Below are positions 1-7,103 of a stretch of DNA of 42,315 bases, piece by piece. Made by a program: the position numbers and the translations under genes. A model generated the notes under the pieces. It was not told the DNA's origin, did no database searches, and saw nothing but the letters and a program-made list of their open reading frames with translations. The DNA is from Thermoplasmata archaeon (GTDB lineage Archaea > Thermoplasmatota > Thermoplasmata > Lutacidiplasmatales > UBA184), in contig JAJZYB010000015.1 of NCBI GenBank assembly GCA_021806135.1, positions 1-42,315 on the forward strand, given 5' to 3'. Every line of letters starts with the position of its first letter. Position 1 is the first letter of the stretch.

Positions 1-132
1 GTGGTCGCGACCCGTCATTATCCCGCCCGGCAGGGGTCGATGAACCCCCCCAAACCCCCCCGCCACCACTCCACAACCCTCCTGACCCCAGGTGTGTAGT
101 TTCTGGGGGGTACGGACCAATGTTTGCATGGC

Positions 133-978
133 CTACAGCCCGCGTAGATCGAGGGGAGAAAGAGGATGGAGACGCTCCGAGGCGGCATGAGTATCCATGA
201 TGACCAAGATCGAGGCCACCACATTCAGGACTGGGAAGAACATCAGGATTGCCGCAATCTTCAGCCCGGTCCTCTGGTATCGTTCCCCCAATCGCCAGAC
301 ACCGATCATGACCCCGATGAGTCCAACCAACAGGATGATCGCTCCAACCCCCATGAGAGCACCCTCGCCAAGTATGGGTCCGAGGTCCCCGACGCAGGGT
401 GCGCCCGGGGCGGAAACGCTGGAGTTGAGACAGGAAACCAGCTGCCCAATGGACGATACGAACAACAGGAGACCAAGTCCGATGATGATGGTTCCGATGA
501 CGGCAACAAGGGAGAGAGTCCCTGGTGTTCCGTACTGGGTGTCGACTCTTTGGAAACAAGCGTATCCCCGGCGGTAGAATATGTACATGACCAGGTCGAT
601 GACAATGCCCAACTCGCCCGCCACCAGGAAGGTGTCTAAGAGGCCTGTGGTGAGGGGCAGGCTCCCGGACGGGGTCTGAGCGGTGACGGCACCGGTCACG
701 GCTCCTGCCCAGAAGATGGGTACAGAGGATAGGATTAGGCCGATCAGCCCGAGCCACGCCGCGGAACGGATGTACCGCAGTCCTTCCACTTCCGTCTCCG
801 TCTGTCCGGGCCCACCAGAAAAGGCAGTTCCTGGAACTGAAGCGATTGATACAGCTGACCGCGCGCCCGAGGGGGATGACAGCGACGGGGCGGGCAAGAG
901 TGAGGCGCCACAATTAGCACAATGGAGTGCACCAGGCGGACTTTGCGCGTCGCAATACGGGCAGGTCACTGACCCCAT
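133..978 (-). CDS. Zinc-ribbon, five-helix membrane protein of unknown function
   Basis: The 281-residue product opens with a zinc ribbon of the CxxC-x10-CxxC kind (Cys6, Cys9, Cys20, Cys23), followed by a Ser/Pro/Gly-rich linker to about residue 65. About five hydrophobic helices follow (roughly 73-94, 113-134, 154-180, 203-228, 237-263). The layout, a cytosolic zinc ribbon tethered to a small polytopic membrane domain, is common in archaea, but I do not recognise a named family. The ATG at 978 is supported by a TATA-like box centred 25 bases upstream (about 1000-1006), which predicts a leaderless transcript. No gene lies close on the same strand, so it appears monocistronic. A role in membrane-linked regulation or assembly is only a guess. 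Confidence 0.8.
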   Translation of the reverse strand: MGSVTCPYCDAQSPPGALHCANCGASLLPAPSLSSPSGARSAVSIASVPGTAFSGGPGQTETEVEGLRYIRSAAWLGLIGLILSSVPIFWAGAVTGAVTAQTPSGSLPLTTGLLDTFLVAGELGIVIDLVMYIFYRRGYACFQRVDTQYGTPGTLSLVAVIGTIIIGLGLLLFVSSIGQLVSCLNSSVSAPGAPCVGDLGPILGEGALMGVGAIILLVGLIGVMIGVWRLGERYQRTGLKIAAILMFFPVLNVVASILVIMDTHAASERLHPLSPLDLRGL

Positions 979-998
979 AGGTAGTGCACGTTGAGGTT

Positions 999-1008
999 CT
1001 ATTTAATT
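999..1008 (-). promoter_or_regulatory. TATA box of the zinc-ribbon membrane protein gene
   Basis: On the minus strand this reads AATTAAATAG, in otherwise GC-rich DNA. Its centre is about 25 bases before the ATG at 978, the spacing expected between an archaeal TATA box and a transcription start that coincides with the start codon. Confidence 0.55.
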
Positions 1009-1226
1009 GGGGGGCCAGGGTTCGGGGCAGCCGTAACAAGGAACTGCCAACGCCACTGCGCCCCCGCTGATCCATCTTCCCTCCCTGCAGGTTGTGGCTG
1101 GGCGGAGGCCCGCCTCGCTTGGGGGATCCCTACGGGTGCGAGGTTCATTCTGCTCGCATCCGCCGTAGGGATCCGCACAGGACGCGACGCGCCGGACAAG
1201 AAGAGAGCGTTCCGGTCCTTCCCCCT

Positions 1227-2105
1227 CTACTCCACCAGAGCGTATGGCCGTAACGCGCGTTCGAGGGCCGTCCGGAGGAGATGGCGGCGCGCATCCAGGG
1301 TGAGTTCACGCTCGAAGGCGGTGAGGTCACGGAGGAAGGCGAACCGATGGGCGGTCTCGGCGGTCAGACGGTTCCAGTTCTGGCGACGGGCCCGACCGAT
1401 CAGGCGTTCCAGCTCGGGCCACTCCTTCCGTCCCTCTGCGAGCGTCCGAAGGATCCGGTCGGGGTCCAGTGCTTGTCGGTCGTTCCAGAGCTTCCCGACC
1501 GTCAGTAGGCGAACGAGGTTCTGGTCGAACCCCTTCTGACCGTACCGGATCGCGTCGTAGAGATCGCGCTCTGTCGCCCGCTGTTGAATCGCCCGCAGCT
1601 TCTCCGCAATCGCTTCCTCCAACCGGAGGCTTGGAATCTCGGGGGGCGGGAAAGGCAACTCCGGGAAGTACAACTGGGGGAGGGGGCGCCAGTAGCGGGG
1701 AGGGAGGAACGGGGCCTCGCGAAAACTGATCTCGAGTCGGAACCTCCCTTCATCCCACTCATGGACATACTCGACACCGCATGCCCAGTTCCGTGCCGCG
1801 GTTCGATAGGGATCTACCACCCGGAACTGGATCCCAAAGTGCGATTCCACAAACGCCTGGTCGATCAGGGCGCGGGGATCGTCGGGAAGGCCGTTGTTGG
1901 TGAAATCCAAATCTTCACTGAGTCGGCCCGCGTCGCCCGTGACCATCATCCGGACGTACGTCCCTCCCTTGAACACGAGTCTGTCCGCGAGCCGGTGGGT
2001 CACCAGTGCGTTCAGCGCGAAGAGGAGTACCACCTCCTGCTGGGCGATGTGCAGGTCGACCCCCATGCGGTTCGCGAACCGATTGGCGGCGGGACGCGGT
2101 ATCAA
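1227..2105 (-). CDS. AbiEii-type nucleotidyltransferase toxin
   Basis: This is a 292-residue nucleotidyltransferase of the AbiEii/AbiGii family, the toxin half of an AbiE module. Visible motifs are K46-G-G-T49 and then R61, S63, E64, D65, D67, which form the GGT...SEDLDF metal and nucleotide site. A later helix of the EAIAEKLRAI...RDLYD type is typical of the family. I choose the TTG at 2105 because it overlaps the TGA of the upstream antitoxin gene (TTGA), which suggests translational coupling, and because it gives the N-terminus MIPR, common in this family. The first ATG is at 2066 and would shorten the protein by 13 residues. Family members are thought to inactivate RNA, often tRNA, by nucleotide transfer. 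The active-site residues look intact. Confidence 0.85.
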   Translation of the reverse strand: MIPRPAANRFANRMGVDLHIAQQEVVLLFALNALVTHRLADRLVFKGGTYVRMMVTGDAGRLSEDLDFTNNGLPDDPRALIDQAFVESHFGIQFRVVDPYRTAARNWACGVEYVHEWDEGRFRLEISFREAPFLPPRYWRPLPQLYFPELPFPPPEIPSLRLEEAIAEKLRAIQQRATERDLYDAIRYGQKGFDQNLVRLLTVGKLWNDRQALDPDRILRTLAEGRKEWPELERLIGRARRQNWNRLTAETAHRFAFLRDLTAFERELTLDARRHLLRTALERALRPYALVE

Positions 2106-2929
2106 CGGATCTCGCCCTCGGCGAAGAGCAGGCTGGGGGGGACGTTTTGGATGATGTGCCAGCGAACGTCCCGCTTTCCCCGACGTCCATGGGTCTTCGG
2201 TGGACCGAGCGGGACGAACGGCTCGTCGGGGTCGGGCAGCCTTGCTCGAACCCACGCATCCGGTGGGGGCAGCGACGGGCGAACTCGTTCGGAGAGGAAC
2301 CCGGCCCGGAGCGTGAGACTGCGGAGGCCGAATCGGTCGAGATATGACCCGAACCGTGACCAGTCCAACCTCGGTTTGGCGTGTCCGAAGACCTGCACCA
2401 CACCGGCCATGCCTCCGCAGAGCTCGGGCCGGCTGAGGCAGTCCACCAGGGTGCGCTCGCGGTCGCTCACATGGAGCTCCATGCCACGGCGAACGATGGT
2501 TCGCTCTCCGAAGAACCGGGCCGGTTTCACTTGGATGAACCGGAATCGCGCTCCGTCTCCGGTGGCGGGAGCCACACGGGTCGTTGTCACGAGATAGTAG
2601 ACCCGGCTGGCTTGCGGAAAGAGCCCATCGAGTTCGGCTGCGGTGGCGAACCCAAAGTAGTACGGTTCTACGAGCCGGCTGCCGAGCCGGAGCGGATCCG
2701 TGTCCGGTAGGGCGTCCGGACCGTGACGGCCAGGGTTCAGGAGGTAGGTACCCCGGCGCACTCGTTGGAGCCAACCGCGCTTGACCAGGTCGTGGGCGAC
2801 TTTGCGGGCGAAACCCGGGGAAATCGCGGCCCGGTTTCGTATACCCTGTAGGGTTACGAGTTCGAGGCCTTCGGCTTCCAGCGAAAGGACCACCTTCGCC
2901 TCCGTCTTCGATAGCGACCGGGAGTCCAT
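2102..2929 (-). CDS. AbiEi-type antitoxin with N-terminal winged helix
   Basis: This 275-residue protein is the first gene of the AbiE pair and runs into the toxin gene with a 4-base overlap. Residues about 5-70 form a winged helix-turn-helix ending in a basic wing (GWLQRVRRGTYLL), which is the usual AbiEi DNA-binding domain. The rest matches the AbiEi C-terminal domain pattern: a YYFGFATAAEL segment, then VTTTRVAP, and RERTLVDCLSRPEL around residue 160. In known AbiE systems this protein both represses the operon and neutralises the toxin. The ATG at 2929 follows an A/T-richer stretch with an inverted repeat (2960-2976), a plausible operator. Confidence 0.85.
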   Translation of the reverse strand: MDSRSLSKTEAKVVLSLEAEGLELVTLQGIRNRAAISPGFARKVAHDLVKRGWLQRVRRGTYLLNPGRHGPDALPDTDPLRLGSRLVEPYYFGFATAAELDGLFPQASRVYYLVTTTRVAPATGDGARFRFIQVKPARFFGERTIVRRGMELHVSDRERTLVDCLSRPELCGGMAGVVQVFGHAKPRLDWSRFGSYLDRFGLRSLTLRAGFLSERVRPSLPPPDAWVRARLPDPDEPFVPLGPPKTHGRRGKRDVRWHIIQNVPPSLLFAEGEIR

Positions 2930-2953
2930 GATGCGGGAACATGTGCGAACTAC

Positions 2954-2979
2954 ATCAGTGTTACCATATCAGTAACTAT
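2954..2979 (-). promoter_or_regulatory. Candidate operator/promoter of the AbiE operon
   Basis: GTTAC (2960-2964) and GTAAC (2972-2976) form an inverted repeat around a 7-base core. ATCAGT occurs twice, at 2954 and 2968. The segment is A/T-rich in GC-rich surroundings and lies 31-47 bases before the antitoxin ATG, as expected for an autorepressed AbiE promoter. No perfect TATA box stands out. Confidence 0.4.
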
Positions 2980-3318
2980 TACGTGGAGAGAGCATTCCGG
3001 CCACTCGGGTGACCCATCGGCCTCGGCAGGGGTAGGTGCGCGGCCGACAGCGGCTGTCGAATGGACGAACCGCACGGACCCACTCATCCCTGCGGACCGA
3101 TGGGCGGGTGTTCCTCCCGGGACCTCGGGCTTTCTCCAACCCCCAGGGTATCCTCTCGGCCGGGTTGTTGTGTGCTGGCCAGACGGACGAGTTGGTGGTC
3201 CCATTTCGGAGGGAATCGGGAGGTCATGGTCCGTACCCCCCAGGGTTGTAACTCCAAGGTCCCCCAGGGGAAGCGGGCACCCGCCCCTCACCCTGCCGCC
3301 GGACCCGAGGCCAGTGTG
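2980..3318. other. Intergenic stretch without a recognisable gene
   Basis: Open frames exist on both strands, but none has a recognisable motif or start signal. The part just before 3319 is contiguous with the transposase-like fragment and may belong to the same decayed element. Confidence 0.4.
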
Positions 3319-3660
3319 ATGGCGGTGTTCAAGGATCCGTACGTCTTGGCGAGGCTGAAGTTCGTCCTTCCCGTCATTGCTGGGGACGTGTCCATCTCAC
3401 AGGCAAGCCAGCAGGCTGGCCTCTGCCGCACCGAGGTGAGGGCTTGGACCGTCCGATACAAGGAGCTCGGTGCTGAAGGTCTCCGCAATCGAACCCGGCC
3501 CCCGGAAAAACGTGCCCTCGTTCCCCGGCAGCAGGCGATGCCGCACATAGGCGAACTGGACCGATCGCATTCGAGCGGTCGTCTGCACCTTCGCCAGTCC
3601 CCCCGTCCTACTACCCCCGCCATTGGGCGGCCCGCTTCGCTCCCTTCCCTTTCCCGGTGA
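3319..3660 (+). pseudogene. Transposase N-terminal helix-turn-helix fragment
   Basis: The 113-residue frame starting at ATG 3319 begins with a homeodomain-like helix-turn-helix: ARLKFVLPVIAGDVSISQ, then ASQQAGLCRTEVRAWTVRY, then a GAEGLRNRTRPPEK tail. That pattern (recognition helix followed by RY.E.G..GL..R.RRP) is characteristic of the DNA-binding end of IS481/IS630/ISL3-type transposases. Nothing resembling a DDE catalytic domain follows; after about residue 65 the frame turns into low-complexity sequence and stops. I therefore read it as the broken 5' end of an insertion-sequence transposase. A small free-standing DNA-binding protein is the alternative. Confidence 0.5.
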
Positions 3661-3960
3661 TGCCGAACCGCAGTCCCTTCTGCGCGCCGAGTTGTTCCGC
3701 ACCGGCCTCCCAGTCCTGACCCAGGCCCGTAGTTCCTCGCCCCGCCCGAGGAGACAGTCCTTCAGCTTCCGAGCCGACACCGCTTCCACTTTTCATCGGA
3801 GGAATCGCTCTACCCACAAACGCACCTCGGCCACCTTCCGGTCCCGCTCCTTCTCCTTTCGGAGCCTTGCCGCCCTCAGCACGGCGTCCGCGACCACCTT
3901 CTCCGACTTCACCCACCTCCAGTCCGGACCGGCTCTTGACAATGGATCTCAGCCTCTCTA
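3650..3960 (-). pseudogene. Possible decayed gene with a charged coiled coil
   Basis: On the minus strand, one frame reads a charged helix (VADAVLRAARLRKEKERDRK, then VAEVRLWVERFLR) that ends at a stop. The adjacent frame continues with protein-like sequence (VSARKLKDCLLGRGEELRAW). A single frameshift near 3800 would join them. I do not recognise the family. It lies next to the transposase fragment, so this may be the remains of the same or another mobile element. The support is compositional only. Confidence 0.2.
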
Positions 3961-4025
3961 GGTGCAAGGGGCATGTCCCAAGAACCCACCCTGTTCTTGA
4001 ACGGAGTACAGAACGATAGGGCAAT

Positions 4026-4592
4026 TCAGGGCAACCTGGGTCTGACCCGTTCATGGAGCAGTGTGAGTAGGTCTAAGACCCGATCGGTCGCTGCAATCTC
4101 TTCTGCGTAGGACCAGTCGATGTCCTCTGCGTGGGTAGTGGCCACAGCGACTGCGAGATCAAAGTCATCAGACTGTTGCCAATATCTCGATGATATCAGA
4201 CGCCGCACCATTGCGTCTTCGACTGCCTCGACCCGGACCCCCCCGTAGGGAGTGAGGACCACTTCCGTTCGCTGAAGGCTTCCATGGTAGGCATCGTACC
4301 TGCGAACAATGTCGACGACGATCTTCCAGTCCGCCTGGACCCAGACGCGACCGGTCTTCCGAAACCCCCATGACTCCAGCACCGGTTGGACTCTGGTCTT
4401 GTCGGCGACGAGGTCGATGTCGCCCGAGACATACCCTCCTCTGGTGTAGATCTCTATTGCGGATCCGCCGACGATGACCATCCCCTCCGGCCCTAGGCCG
4501 GCCTCCCGGGCGAGAAGTGCACCGAAGTACAGGACTCGGACACTTGCGTCGACCTCAGAGAGAATCCGGCCCACCACTTCAGTCGCGGTCAT
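4026..4592 (-). CDS. Nucleotidyltransferase (toxin-like) of a second TA-type pair
   Basis: The 188-residue protein carries a nucleotidyltransferase-fold site: G42-G43-S44, then S56-G57-D58-I59-D60, with a third acidic residue at D94 in a WKIVVDIV strand. This is the GG...DxD...D arrangement of polymerase-beta-like transferases found in AbiEii-like and related toxins. Its ATG overlaps the TGA of the upstream helix-turn-helix gene in an ATGA junction, so the two are co-translated. The upstream gene is transcribed first, as in AbiE. By family and context it is probably the toxin of a two-gene toxin-antitoxin module. A housekeeping nucleotidyltransferase is less likely given the neighbours. Confidence 0.75.
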   Translation of the reverse strand: MTATEVVGRILSEVDASVRVLYFGALLAREAGLGPEGMVIVGGSAIEIYTRGGYVSGDIDLVADKTRVQPVLESWGFRKTGRVWVQADWKIVVDIVRRYDAYHGSLQRTEVVLTPYGGVRVEAVEDAMVRRLISSRYWQQSDDFDLAVAVATTHAEDIDWSYAEEIAATDRVLDLLTLLHERVRPRLP

Positions 4593-5074
4593 CGCCCGCG
4601 CTTTGTGTGCCGGGAGGTCCTGAGCCCGAGCGAGGCCAAGACCTGATCTTTTTCAGGCGGCCTGGCAAAGTCTTCAGGGTTTCGGATGGTGAGCGGATCA
4701 CCCAGAAGCCGCGTGGCGATAGGGTTCTTCCGACGTGCCTTCAAAATCTCTCGGGTAGAGCGCGCCAGTCGGGAGGCTCCCGCTGCCAAGTCATCGACAG
4801 ACACGATCCGTGCCCTCCGGCGAAGAAGGCGGCGAATGTCTGGGTCGATGAGTTCCCAGTCGGACCGGCCTTTGCCAGTGGGGCGGCCCCTGACGATTCC
4901 TGCAGCATCGAGCCGTCGCAGTTCCCCGTAGATCTTCGTCCGTTGCACACCGACCATTTGAGCGATCCGATACGCGGTCAATGGTTCAGACGCGCTTGCG
5001 AGCGTCGCTAGCGTCCGAACCCGGGTCTCACTTCCGAAGAGGGTAAGAAGTCCAGTATCGACTTCGAGCGCCAT
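4589..5074 (-). CDS. Winged-helix regulator, probable antitoxin
   Basis: The 161-residue product has a winged helix-turn-helix over residues about 15-75 (LFGSETRVRTLATLAS, then LTAYRIAQMVGVQRTKIYGE, then a G-K-G-R-S-D wing). A basic helical C-terminus rich in Arg follows. I choose the ATG at 5074, although the frame is open further upstream. A TATTAATA box (5098-5105) lies 27 bases before this ATG, giving a leaderless transcript, and a 23-base near-perfect palindrome (5103-5125) covers the promoter. The gene overlaps the nucleotidyltransferase gene by four bases. The likely role is operon repressor and antitoxin. Confidence 0.7.
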   Translation of the reverse strand: MALEVDTGLLTLFGSETRVRTLATLASASEPLTAYRIAQMVGVQRTKIYGELRRLDAAGIVRGRPTGKGRSDWELIDPDIRRLLRRRARIVSVDDLAAGASRLARSTREILKARRKNPIATRLLGDPLTIRNPEDFARPPEKDQVLASLGLRTSRHTKRGR

Positions 5075-5097
5075 TGACTGTGATGAAAGCGCGGAAG

Positions 5098-5125
5098 TAT
5101 TAATAGTGTCCTTAAAGGGCACTAT
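5098..5125 (-). promoter_or_regulatory. TATA box plus 23-base near-palindromic operator
   Basis: TATTAATA (5098-5105) is positioned for transcription starting at the ATG 5074. Overlapping it, 5103-5125 is a near-perfect palindrome with outer arms ATAGTG (5103-5108) and CACTAT (5120-5125) and inner arms CCTT/AAGG. All but the central base and one inner pair match. It lies between the divergent HTH/nucleotidyltransferase pair and the MNT remnant, so it could control both. Confidence 0.6.
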
Positions 5126-5421
5126 CAGCCCAACCGGGCAAGAATCCTTCGTCTCGCGGCTGCGCATGGAGCCCGAAATGTTCTGCTTCTTGGTTCCGTG
5201 GCTCGTGGCATTGACTCAGTGGACAGCGATTTTGACTTCTTGGTAGATTTGCCCCGCGACCACACCTCCTGGACAGAGCAGAACTGACGGCAGAACTTCG
5301 GGAGCTTCCCGGGCGTCCGGTAGACGTGGTAACGGAGCGAAATCTGCATGCCCCAATTCGTTCGAGAGTCCTCATGGACGCAGTGTTCCCGTCAACTGCC
5401 TCCCGTTTCAACGGGAAGTAG
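5126..5421 (+). pseudogene. Frameshifted MNT-type minimal nucleotidyltransferase
   Basis: One frame encodes AAAHGARNVLLLGSVARG and then DSDFDFLVDLPRD, the GSxARG...DxDxLVD signature of minimal nucleotidyltransferases. It stops at TGA 5285-5287. The frame shifted by one base (from about 5278) continues with the expected C-terminal half, ELRELPGRPVDVVTERNL followed by HAPIRSRVLMDAV, to a stop at 5419-5421. Together they make a normal-length MNT domain of about 95 residues with a single frameshift near 5270-5285. No good start codon is visible upstream. MNT proteins usually pair with a HEPN toxin; no HEPN gene follows. A sequencing error is possible. Confidence 0.7.
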
Positions 5422-5581
5422 TAGTTGACCCCAAAGAGAGCTCCGGGTGCCCGTGCGGCCACCTCACGGACACTGGCTGGTCACGTGTGGCCCGGTCGGA
5501 CGAACTGTAATGCGTATCCCCCCTCGCCATCCAGGTCGGCGTGTTACCCGTGGAGTATGGTTGGGGATGACCAATAGGTTG

Positions 5582-5621
5582 TTTTATATATGTGCAATGA
5601 ATAGTGCATTATGTAATAATG
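5582..5621 (+). promoter_or_regulatory. TATA box and start-codon palindrome of the third TA-type pair
   Basis: TTTTATATA (5582-5590) lies about 30 bases before the ATG at 5619. CATTATGTAATAATG (5607-5621) is a perfect inverted repeat with a 3-base centre that spans the predicted transcription start and the start codon. GTGCA recurs at 5592, 5604 and 5623. This is a good candidate for an autorepressor operator. Confidence 0.55.
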
Positions 5622-6260
5622 AGTGCACAGGCTCCCACCCGCATCGACCTCACCGCTCCCGTCAACTACCGGATCCTCCGGACGGTCTTGTTGTCCAAGG
5701 AACCTTTTTTGCAACGAGACGTGGCCCGGGCCGCGAAAGCTCAGCCCACTCAGGTCGGGAGGATCGTCCGATGGCTGGAAGCTCACCAGCACGCAACCCG
5801 TCGCAAGGAGGACGGCCGGTATGAAGTCATATCCCCCTCAAGCCTAGTTGTCGCCTTACTTCCCTATCAACGCACCATGTCCGGTTCTATAGTGGGAACC
5901 GTGAAGGTGCGTGGGAAGATGGACCAGATCGCCCAGATGCTGGTCAAGGAGGGCGCGACCCTCTGTCTCGAGAGCGCACTGGCCGTCTACAGTGAATACT
6001 TCCGGGCGGATCGAGTGGCTGTGTATCACCCCAACCCAGAAGCCCTCCTCTCGAAGCTCGCCCCCAATGAGGGGGGGCTTCTCCCTGTTGGAGTGTATGA
6101 GGCGGACATCCCGTTGGACGGGGACGTGGAGAAGCCCGACTCCAAGAGTCGGCTTCGTCGTACCACCCCATTCCGTACCCTGATCGACCTCATTTGTGAT
6201 AACCGGGCCTACGCGGCTAAGGACCTCTTCCTCTCGCTCTGGGGTGTTCGATTTGGCTGA
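5619..6260 (+). CDS. AbiEi-like winged-helix antitoxin
   Basis: The 213-residue protein begins with a winged helix (NYRILRTVLLSKEPFLQRDV, then AAKAQPTQVGRIVRWLEAHQ and a basic wing RRKEDGRYEV). The C-terminal domain contains CLESALAVYSEYFRADRVAV and then RRTTPFRTLIDLICDNRAYA, which resembles the C-terminal domain of AbiEi-type antitoxins (surface-binding domain plus RT.iDLl...R motif). The ATG at 5619 is preferred over GTG 5604 because of the TATA spacing. The gene overlaps the following nucleotidyltransferase gene, the usual antitoxin-first order. It probably represses its own promoter through the palindrome on its start codon. Confidence 0.7.
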   Translation: MSAQAPTRIDLTAPVNYRILRTVLLSKEPFLQRDVARAAKAQPTQVGRIVRWLEAHQHATRRKEDGRYEVISPSSLVVALLPYQRTMSGSIVGTVKVRGKMDQIAQMLVKEGATLCLESALAVYSEYFRADRVAVYHPNPEALLSKLAPNEGGLLPVGVYEADIPLDGDVEKPDSKSRLRRTTPFRTLIDLICDNRAYAAKDLFLSLWGVRFG

Positions 6261-6975
6261 TCGCCGTCCCGCAGCCAGCGAAGCTCCAGCCGCCCTCCTG
6301 CAAGACTATCCCGCTGAGTTGACTGGTGAGAGTTATCGCGAGATCGAGCGACTGGCCATGTGGGCAAGATTGAGGGGCCCCCGGCTCTACTTGATCGGGG
6401 GGTGGGCAGCATGGAGGTATCACCAGGGTCTCGGGAGCCGTGACATAGACGTCATCTTCACGAACCGGTCGATCCTTGACGCTTTCCTTCCAAGGTACTA
6501 TCGCGAGAACGGCTATCAACGTCAGCCGGGCCTCATTGAGGCCTCCTACCACAAACCCGTGACGACGAAGACCGGGAAGTTCTACATCGAACTGGATGCA
6601 GCCCCCATCCAAGAGAGCATCCCTTTCCATGAAGATCCGTCTGTCAACTTGCCGTACACATTGCTGGAGACCCACCATCAGGTCTGACGCGTAGGCAACG
6701 AGGAGGTGCTCTTGCCCACACCAGAGCTCCTGCTTCTGCAGAAAGTAAAGGCGTACCGGGATCGCTCATGGGACCTTCAGTCGCTTGTCCTTGATCCGGC
6801 TTGGGCGCTCTACTTACGAAACAAGGTGCAAAAGGACGTCTACGACATCCGGAATCTTTTCCCTCACATTGAGAGCTGGGGGATCGTGAAGGGGCTGGCC
6901 GACGAGCACTCCTGCAAGCAACTGGTGTTGGAAGCCCTGACCAAGATAGGGGTGAATCCCCCTTCCACGACCTGA
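6244..6975 (+). pseudogene. Nucleotidyltransferase toxin interrupted by an in-frame TGA
   Basis: Starting at GTG 6244 (or TTG 6253) and overlapping the antitoxin gene, the frame encodes a nucleotidyltransferase with G52-G53-W54 and S65-R66-D67-I68-D69, plus a later acidic strand (FYIELD). The frame stops at TGA 6685-6687 after 147 residues. The same frame then continues for 95 residues of plausible sequence (NEEVLLPTPELLLLQKVKAY) to a stop at 6975. PTPELLLLQKVKAYRDR is the kind of helix found after the catalytic core in AbiEii-like proteins, so the full gene was about 243 residues. Either the toxin has been inactivated, or this base is an assembly error, or the stop is read through. Confidence 0.7.
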
Positions 6976-6988
6976 ACCGCGGGGCGGA

Positions 6989-7103
6989 GCCGACCGATAT
7001 TCCCCCCGGGGGTCGGCCTCTCGATGAGAAGCCGGAATAGCTTAACCAATAGCTATCGGCGGTGTGGTCAATTGCACCGACAAATCTTCCGGCTTCCGGT
7101 GCA
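6989..7103. other. Three consecutive stem-loops behind the third TA-type pair
   Basis: Three inverted repeats follow one another. GCCGACC (6989-6995) pairs with GGTCGGC (7011-7017). GCCG-GA-ATAGCT (7031-7042) pairs with AGCTAT-CGGC (7051-7060), leaving a 2-base bulge. TGCACCG (7073-7079) pairs with CGGTGCA (7097-7103). They start 14 bases after the nucleotidyltransferase stop. They could be a terminator region or a small structured RNA; no protein frame is needed here. Confidence 0.45.

Noticed and set aside
2106-2942. A 571-residue form of the AbiEii toxin beginning near 2942
   Set aside because: The extra N-terminal part is Arg/Pro/Gly-rich and lies wholly within the antitoxin gene in another frame; it is a shadow.
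6685-6687. Selenocysteine codon
   Set aside because: No selenoprotein family is involved, no stem-loop of the expected kind is apparent, and TGA ends other genes in the window.
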